Shown here one piece after another: positions 59,163 to 64,000 of a stretch of DNA of 64,000 bases (its first letter is position 1; the number at the start of each line of letters is the position of its first letter). Position numbers and translations under genes: made by a program. The notes beneath the pieces are model-generated. The model was not told where the DNA came from and searched no databases. It saw only the letters and a program-made list of their open reading frames with translations. Where the stretch lies: assembly GCA_045657625.1 (NCBI GenBank), contig JAZOTM010000003.1:1-64000 (forward strand), read 5' to 3'. The DNA comes from JAZOTM01 sp045657625. GTDB taxonomy: Bacteria; Bacillota; Clostridia; Lachnospirales; Lachnospiraceae.

Positions 59163-62100
59163 ATGAGGAGAGTTTGGAAATCGATTCTGGCAACCGGTCT
59201 GATTGCAAGCATGAGCTTAGGCGAATTATCGACTGTTTACGCCTCAGAAACCCAAGAATCAATAGATACGAGCATATATATGGAGTCTCAGGAAAGCACT
59301 GAGACTTCTTCTGATGTTGTAATAGATGCCGATACGACAGAAAGCACTGAGGTGGCTGCAGAGTCCACGGAAGGCACAAGCGAAGCAACCACAGCTACAA
59401 CTAAAGCTACAGAGGATATTGCTGATGCCACAGAAGAGACATCTGCAGAAGTAAGGGAAGCAGAGTTGTCCTTTACTTCGAATGTTGCATCTGATGGCGT
59501 GACAGTTACTATTTCCGGTCCGGAAAGTGCATTTCCTTCTGCAGCACTTACGGTTGCTCTTGAAGTAAAAGAAGACGACGATTACATTGAAGAAGTTGTT
59601 TCTGCGTCAGATGTTTCCATTGCAGACTATGTGGCATATGACATTACACTACTGGTGGATGGCGTAGAAGTAGAACCCCTTGGAGAGGTGTCTGTTGTTT
59701 TTTCTGCAAATACATTAGGAGATGCTTCCGCAGAAGTTTATCATGTAAACGAAGAAACAAATACTTTGGATGCTGTGACAGAGACCAGCGTTACAGAAGA
59801 TTCCATTTCCATGACTACGGATCATTTTTCTACCTATTTGGTTGGAGCTAGCGATACCAGATGGGGAGTACAAACAACTTATGGGTATATTCAAACGGAT
59901 AAAGATCCGAAGAATGGTGACTATAGTATTGTAGGAGAAATCTATTATAATGGGCAAAAAATAGATAGCTCTGATGAAAAAATATTTAAATCCAAGACCC
60001 ATAAATTTACTGCAGTTGCAGCGGAAGGTTATACTTTAGAAAAAGTAACCTATTATTATACTTATGCATATTATTATGATAATTGGAGTAATGGTCAAAC
60101 GGAAGAAAAGGTTTGGGACTGCTCCCAAAGTTTTACTATGGAGTATAAATATAATTCATGGGAATATGATGAGGGAAAAAATGACTATAGAGGATATTTT
60201 GTTTTACATGTCAGAGCTTATTTTGTAGATAAAACGAAAAGTGTAGATGTCGCTTTTACTACCAAAAACAGCATGACAGAAAATGTGATTCAGGGGGTAT
60301 CCTTTTCTTTAGCTGGAGAAGATGGCACTACATATACAGCAACCTCCGATTCTTCCGGAGATGTGTCATTTTCAGGTATTCCGCTAGGAACTTACACCTT
60401 AACAGAAAATCAGTTGATGGGTTATGAAACACCAAATCACACCTGGACAGTAACTGTGACAGAAACAGATACTTATACCATTGTCAGCGACAGTACGGAA
60501 GAAGCGGACTTGGAAGGCAGCTACAGTGAAGGTTATGTAGTATGGATTACACCACAGACAGAACCGGTGGTTTCTACAGATAAAGATACGGATCTTTATG
60601 ATTGGGATAATCGTATTTATCAAGTGAAACTTGAAGGCAGTGCGATGCAGCAGGTGGTAGAGACAGCCTCAGAACCGGTAAATGTGGTTCTGGTTTTGGA
60701 TATGTCAGGGTCCATGCTATTTCCGAATGATTTAACAAATGAAACAACCATGTATATCTGGAACTTGGACACATCTAAAACTTACTATTATATTGTTGAA
60801 GATGAGGCAGGTACTGTTTACACCGTACAGTATCGTACGGAAAGCGGTGTCAGTGGATGGTATTACAAGGATTCCTCTTATGTTTACGCAAATTCTGGGC
60901 AAAGTTGGACCTTGATTACTGACAAGTCTTCTGTACTAAATTACTACAAATCTTATAAGTTTTATACATCTCCTTCCGTGGGGGCCAGTATTCGTTTACA
61001 GGACACAAAGGCTGCAGCAGAATCTTTTATAAAAACTTTGGCAGAAGCAAATGAAAAGAATCAAGTAGCAATTGTAACTTTTGCAAAAAGTACTTCATCA
61101 AAAACAGAAATTGTTTGTGGTTTAACTGAATTAAGCGAGAGTAATGTGGAAACATTATTAAGTGAGATAGAGGGATTATCAACAGATGGCGGTACCAATC
61201 AGTATGCAGGACTTGAACTTGCAAATTCAATTTTAACATCGAACACGGAATCGGCAACTGATCATTCAGCAATTGTATTGATTTCTGACGGTACCATTAA
61301 TGAAAATGTAGAAGATTCCTATAAAGAAACACAAATCAGCACAGCACAGTCATTAGCAACGGTTTACACCGTTGGTATTGATATTAATGTGAATGCTACG
61401 GTGAAAGAAAAAGCGTCTACTTTGTTAAAAGAAATCGCTACGGATGAAAATCGATTCTATGAGGTTGGTTCAGATGCTTTACATGCAATCTTATCAAGTA
61501 TTGCAGTGGATATTCTTGGAAGTATTCCGTTGACAGCGACGGTTGTAGATTATATCGATGAACGGTTTCAGTTGGTGGATACTTCAGGAAATGCGCTGAG
61601 TGTAGGAGATACAATTTCAGCAAGACAAGTGACGGATGGTAAGATTGTTACCATTAACGGTACCATTGGTGAAGATGAAAATGGCGTATATGTAAAATGG
61701 GAAAGCGATGGCTTAAATGGTTTTATTGCTGAATTTTATGTGCAGGCCAAGGAGGATTTCCTAGGTGGCTATGTGGTAAAAACCAACGAGCTTGTTTCGA
61801 ATATTACTGCCACATCTACAGAGGGAGAAATTGTCAGTGAAACTTTTCCGGTACCAACTGTAAATGTGAAACTCCTGGATTTGAGTATGGGGGATTTAAG
61901 TGAGACTCTTTTTCTGGGAGATGAGATTTCTTCCGGTGAGTTTGCAGAGGCATTGAATGAAACCATTCTTTTTAATGAAACAAATGGAAGCTTACAATTA
62001 ACAGTGGCACAGATTGCCACCTTAATGGAAACAGGAACGGTGGAAGTTCCATATTCCTATGGTGACACCAATGATGCGGTAGGTACTTTGACTTATACCT

Positions 62101-62870
62101 TGACTTGTTCCGGAGATACCGCTTCTTTGGAAAATCATACAGCCACAGTGGTTGGAGATAATGTGGAGACCTATACCTTAAAGGTGAGTTATACACCATA
62201 TACCTTAGAAGCAAGAAAAAATACGGCAACAACTGCAGGGTATGTGGTACCAAACAGCAGTTTTAATGGCCACACATTGAAAACTTCCAAAGAAACTTCA
62301 GGAAAGTATGTGATTTCTGTAGTAGCAGGAACCATTACCATTACAAAAACAATTTCCAAAGAGGACTATAAGGAAATTAAGGGAGATCCAATTTTTACCT
62401 TCCAAATCAAAAACACGACTACCGGAGATGTATATTATAAAACTCTTCGATTTACCAGTGGGGTGGAAGAGACAAATGGAAATTATACTTTGTCTGTTGT
62501 GCTTACGGATATGAAGAGAGGCATCTATGAGGTTACGGAGCTTTCAACTATGCGGTTTACTTTAGATGAAGTGACGATTTCTTCCAGCCAAAAGCAATTA
62601 CCATCCAAGAGTATGGAAAACGGATATTGTTTTGCTATTGGATATTCTTCTACGGCTGCTGACACAGCATTAGAAACCCTTGCTTATAAGGATGCAACCA
62701 TTTCTTTTGTAAACAGTATGGAAGTAGAAAACTATTTCTCAGATACGGACGTGGTGGTAAATACTTATCGGGTATCTGATGGAAAAGTAATTTCCGGTGC
62801 AGAGGTACAGGATCGTTTAAATGGTTCTGCTAAGATTTACAGTGCTGCAGATTTCACAACAGTGGAGTAA
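59163..62870 (+). CDS. Large secreted vWA/CnaB-type adhesin
   Basis: From ATG 59163 the protein has 1,235 residues; a start at 59145 has no ribosome site. A signal peptide ends near residue 29 (TVYASE). A Thr/Glu-rich spacer runs to about 105. A CnaB/SpaA-type domain (about 372-440) shows SFSLAGEDGTTYTA and IPLGTYTLTEN. The vWA domain has the MIDAS motif DMSGS (Asp513, Ser515, Ser517), TDGGTNQYAG and LISDGT. More beta domains follow. There is no LPxTG and no C-terminal helix, so anchoring must depend on another protein. It resembles pilus-tip adhesins. Confidence 0.82.
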   Translation: MRRVWKSILATGLIASMSLGELSTVYASETQESIDTSIYMESQESTETSSDVVIDADTTESTEVAAESTEGTSEATTATTKATEDIADATEETSAEVREAELSFTSNVASDGVTVTISGPESAFPSAALTVALEVKEDDDYIEEVVSASDVSIADYVAYDITLLVDGVEVEPLGEVSVVFSANTLGDASAEVYHVNEETNTLDAVTETSVTEDSISMTTDHFSTYLVGASDTRWGVQTTYGYIQTDKDPKNGDYSIVGEIYYNGQKIDSSDEKIFKSKTHKFTAVAAEGYTLEKVTYYYTYAYYYDNWSNGQTEEKVWDCSQSFTMEYKYNSWEYDEGKNDYRGYFVLHVRAYFVDKTKSVDVAFTTKNSMTENVIQGVSFSLAGEDGTTYTATSDSSGDVSFSGIPLGTYTLTENQLMGYETPNHTWTVTVTETDTYTIVSDSTEEADLEGSYSEGYVVWITPQTEPVVSTDKDTDLYDWDNRIYQVKLEGSAMQQVVETASEPVNVVLVLDMSGSMLFPNDLTNETTMYIWNLDTSKTYYYIVEDEAGTVYTVQYRTESGVSGWYYKDSSYVYANSGQSWTLITDKSSVLNYYKSYKFYTSPSVGASIRLQDTKAAAESFIKTLAEANEKNQVAIVTFAKSTSSKTEIVCGLTELSESNVETLLSEIEGLSTDGGTNQYAGLELANSILTSNTESATDHSAIVLISDGTINENVEDSYKETQISTAQSLATVYTVGIDINVNATVKEKASTLLKEIATDENRFYEVGSDALHAILSSIAVDILGSIPLTATVVDYIDERFQLVDTSGNALSVGDTISARQVTDGKIVTINGTIGEDENGVYVKWESDGLNGFIAEFYVQAKEDFLGGYVVKTNELVSNITATSTEGEIVSETFPVPTVNVKLLDLSMGDLSETLFLGDEISSGEFAEALNETILFNETNGSLQLTVAQIATLMETGTVEVPYSYGDTNDAVGTLTYTLTCSGDTASLENHTATVVGDNVETYTLKVSYTPYTLEARKNTATTAGYVVPNSSFNGHTLKTSKETSGKYVISVVAGTITITKTISKEDYKEIKGDPIFTFQIKNTTTGDVYYKTLRFTSGVEETNGNYTLSVVLTDMKRGIYEVTELSTMRFTLDEVTISSSQKQLPSKSMENGYCFAIGYSSTAADTALETLAYKDATISFVNSMEVENYFSDTDVVVNTYRVSDGKVISGAEVQDRLNGSAKIYSAADFTTVE

Positions 62871-62882
62871 GGGAGAGGGAAA

Positions 62883-63488
62883 ATGAAAATAAAGTGGAAT
62901 AGAATAACAAAAAAAACAGCCCTCCTAATTGTAGCAGTGGTTGGAATATTGACAGTGGGAGTGGGAAGTACCTATGCAGTGGTTTTATCCCATACTGCAA
63001 ATACAGTGACGAATACTTTTACCATTGGCTCCGTGGAGACGGAGATTTATGAAGATACCTCTTCCTACGGGACCAAAACCGTACAGGTGGTAAATACCGG
63101 AGATAGCCCCTGCTTGATTCGCGTGAGAGTCCATGTATCACCGGAAGATGCAGGCGTGACCATTACCGGGTGGGATACGGAACACTGGTCTACTTTACAG
63201 GAGGACGGTTACTATTATTATTTAGGAGTCCTGTCTGATAAAGGAGAAAATGCTACTTATTATGCTACACCGGCATTGTTTACCGGTTACACTGTAGCAG
63301 GTGTTGATGAAAATGGAAATGTGGAAGATGGAACGACTGTTCCGGATTTTTCCATTACGGTTTATCAGGAAAGCATTCAATACGAAGCGACCAATGAAGT
63401 CGGAGAAACCCTAACAGTCTATGATGAAAATGGGAACTTTTCTTTGGCGCAGGCCAAAGAGTTGTATGCCCTATATGAAAGTAAGTAA
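62883..63488 (+). CDS. TasA/camelysin-like secreted protein, second copy
   Basis: The 201-residue protein has an N-terminal signal segment (KKTALLIVAVVGILTVGVG) and TasA-like mature start SHTANTVTNTFTIGSVETEI. VQVVNTGDSPCLIRVRVHVSPE is a typical strand pair of the family. It follows the vWA gene by 12 bases and precedes the SipW-type peptidase by 22, so it is the likely peptidase substrate. Confidence 0.78.
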   Translation: MKIKWNRITKKTALLIVAVVGILTVGVGSTYAVVLSHTANTVTNTFTIGSVETEIYEDTSSYGTKTVQVVNTGDSPCLIRVRVHVSPEDAGVTITGWDTEHWSTLQEDGYYYYLGVLSDKGENATYYATPALFTGYTVAGVDENGNVEDGTTVPDFSITVYQESIQYEATNEVGETLTVYDENGNFSLAQAKELYALYESK

Positions 63489-63510
63489 GAGAAAGTGAAA
63501 AGGAAGTATT

Positions 63511-64000
63511 ATGATTCAGAAGATATGTAATGTGTTATCTACAATGATTTTAATAGTTTTATTACTGATGGCAGCGGCTTTGTTTGTGCCGAAACTTCTG
63601 GGGATGAACGAGTATGCAGTGTTGACCGGAAGTATGGAACCTACCATTTCCGTTGGATCTTTGGTGTATGACTGGGAATTCGAGGAGACTGAATTAGAAG
63701 TTGGTGATATTGTGACCTATCAGATTTCCGAAGGAACCTTGGTGACGCATCGAGTAGTGGAAATCAATGAAGAAGAGGCAACAGTTATTACCCAGGGAGA
63801 TGCCAATAATGCAGAAGATGCAAATCCGGTACCTTTTGAAAATATTGTAGGGGTATGTACTTTTCATATACCGGCCTTGGGATATATTTCTATTTACATG
63901 AGAACCGGTTTGGGGATTGGCGTGATTTGCGGAATTGTTGTAGTGATTTTGTTATTAAACTATTTACCGGACCTGCTTTCAAAAGAGAGTAAGAAAGCTG
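63511..64000 (+). CDS. sipW: SipW-type signal peptidase I, 3' end cut by the window
   Basis: The frame from ATG 63511 (AGGAAG upstream) stays open to the window end, giving 163 residues without a stop. An N-terminal membrane helix is followed by the serine site LTGSMEP (Ser41) and the histidine THRVVEI (His80) in place of the lysine of usual bacterial enzymes, then TQGDANNAED. A second hydrophobic helix (about 128-152) is visible. This Ser-His form is the ER/SipW type, which processes TasA-like proteins. It lies behind a TasA-like gene, as in tapA-sipW-tasA operons. Confidence 0.88.
   Translation, partial: MIQKICNVLSTMILIVLLLMAAALFVPKLLGMNEYAVLTGSMEPTISVGSLVYDWEFEETELEVGDIVTYQISEGTLVTHRVVEINEEEATVITQGDANNAEDANPVPFENIVGVCTFHIPALGYISIYMRTGLGIGVICGIVVVILLLNYLPDLLSKESKKA

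Overview
The window looks like chromosomal DNA from a gut-type clostridium, most likely a Lachnospiraceae member. This is inferred from the AT-leaning codon use, strong AGGAGG ribosome binding sites, intrinsic terminators after most transcription units, and the family content (FapA/DUF342 protein, DUF3793, DUF2325, DUF6110, carboxyspermidine-type polyamine genes, SipW/TasA-like surface proteins). No rRNA or tRNA gene was recognised. Most gene starts given here were chosen from ribosome binding sites.

Layout. 1-6.4 kb: a PRD-type regulator, a ceramidase-like hydrolase, a beta-glucoside-family PTS EIIBC and an MFS transporter; the regulator and the hydrolase share a promoter motif. 6.8-12.8 kb: a zinc-ribbon membrane protein, a domain-permuted GH3 glycosidase and a radical SAM protein. 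12.9-24.7 kb: an AT-rich block bracketed and divided by three copies of a 66-67 bp hairpin. It holds a two-gene membrane module of unknown function and a complete type III-A CRISPR-Cas locus (cas6-csm1-csm2-csm3-csm4-csm5-array-cas1-cas2-csm6) with 10 repeats and 9 spacers. 24.8-31.5 kb: a second radical SAM protein, then a five-gene polyamine operon (arginine decarboxylase, spermidine synthase-like, agmatinase-like, carboxyspermidine dehydrogenase and decarboxylase) behind an attenuator-like leader. 31.5-37.1 kb: a candidate small RNA, an ECF transporter S component, a CapA-like protein, an HD-GYP response regulator and a FapA-like protein.

37.1-46.3 kb is a metal-homeostasis region: a DtxR-type regulator, FeoA, a Fur-like protein with no histidine, a ZIP transporter, a P-type ATPase with an atypical membrane motif, a DUF3793/flavodoxin/DUF2325 operon, and an SmtB-type repressor with HMA protein and CPC-type efflux ATPase. 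Two promoters here share palindromes that suit the DtxR-type regulator. 46.3-54.7 kb: an rRNA methyltransferase, a branched-chain aminotransferase, two cyclic-di-GMP enzymes and a condensation-fold protein.

54.7-64.0 kb is the most distinctive part: a surface-fibre locus with two TasA/camelysin-like proteins, two C-terminally anchored secreted proteins, a 1,235-residue vWA/CnaB protein and a SipW-type signal peptidase cut by the window end. Between its two operons lies a SARP-like (winged helix plus BTAD) regulator with a degenerate GGDEF-like C-terminus. Both operons start with the same promoter layout: two GTGTGAC heptamers 11 bp apart, then exactly 10 bp to the -10 box. This is the geometry known for SARP activators, so the regulator probably switches on both halves of the locus.
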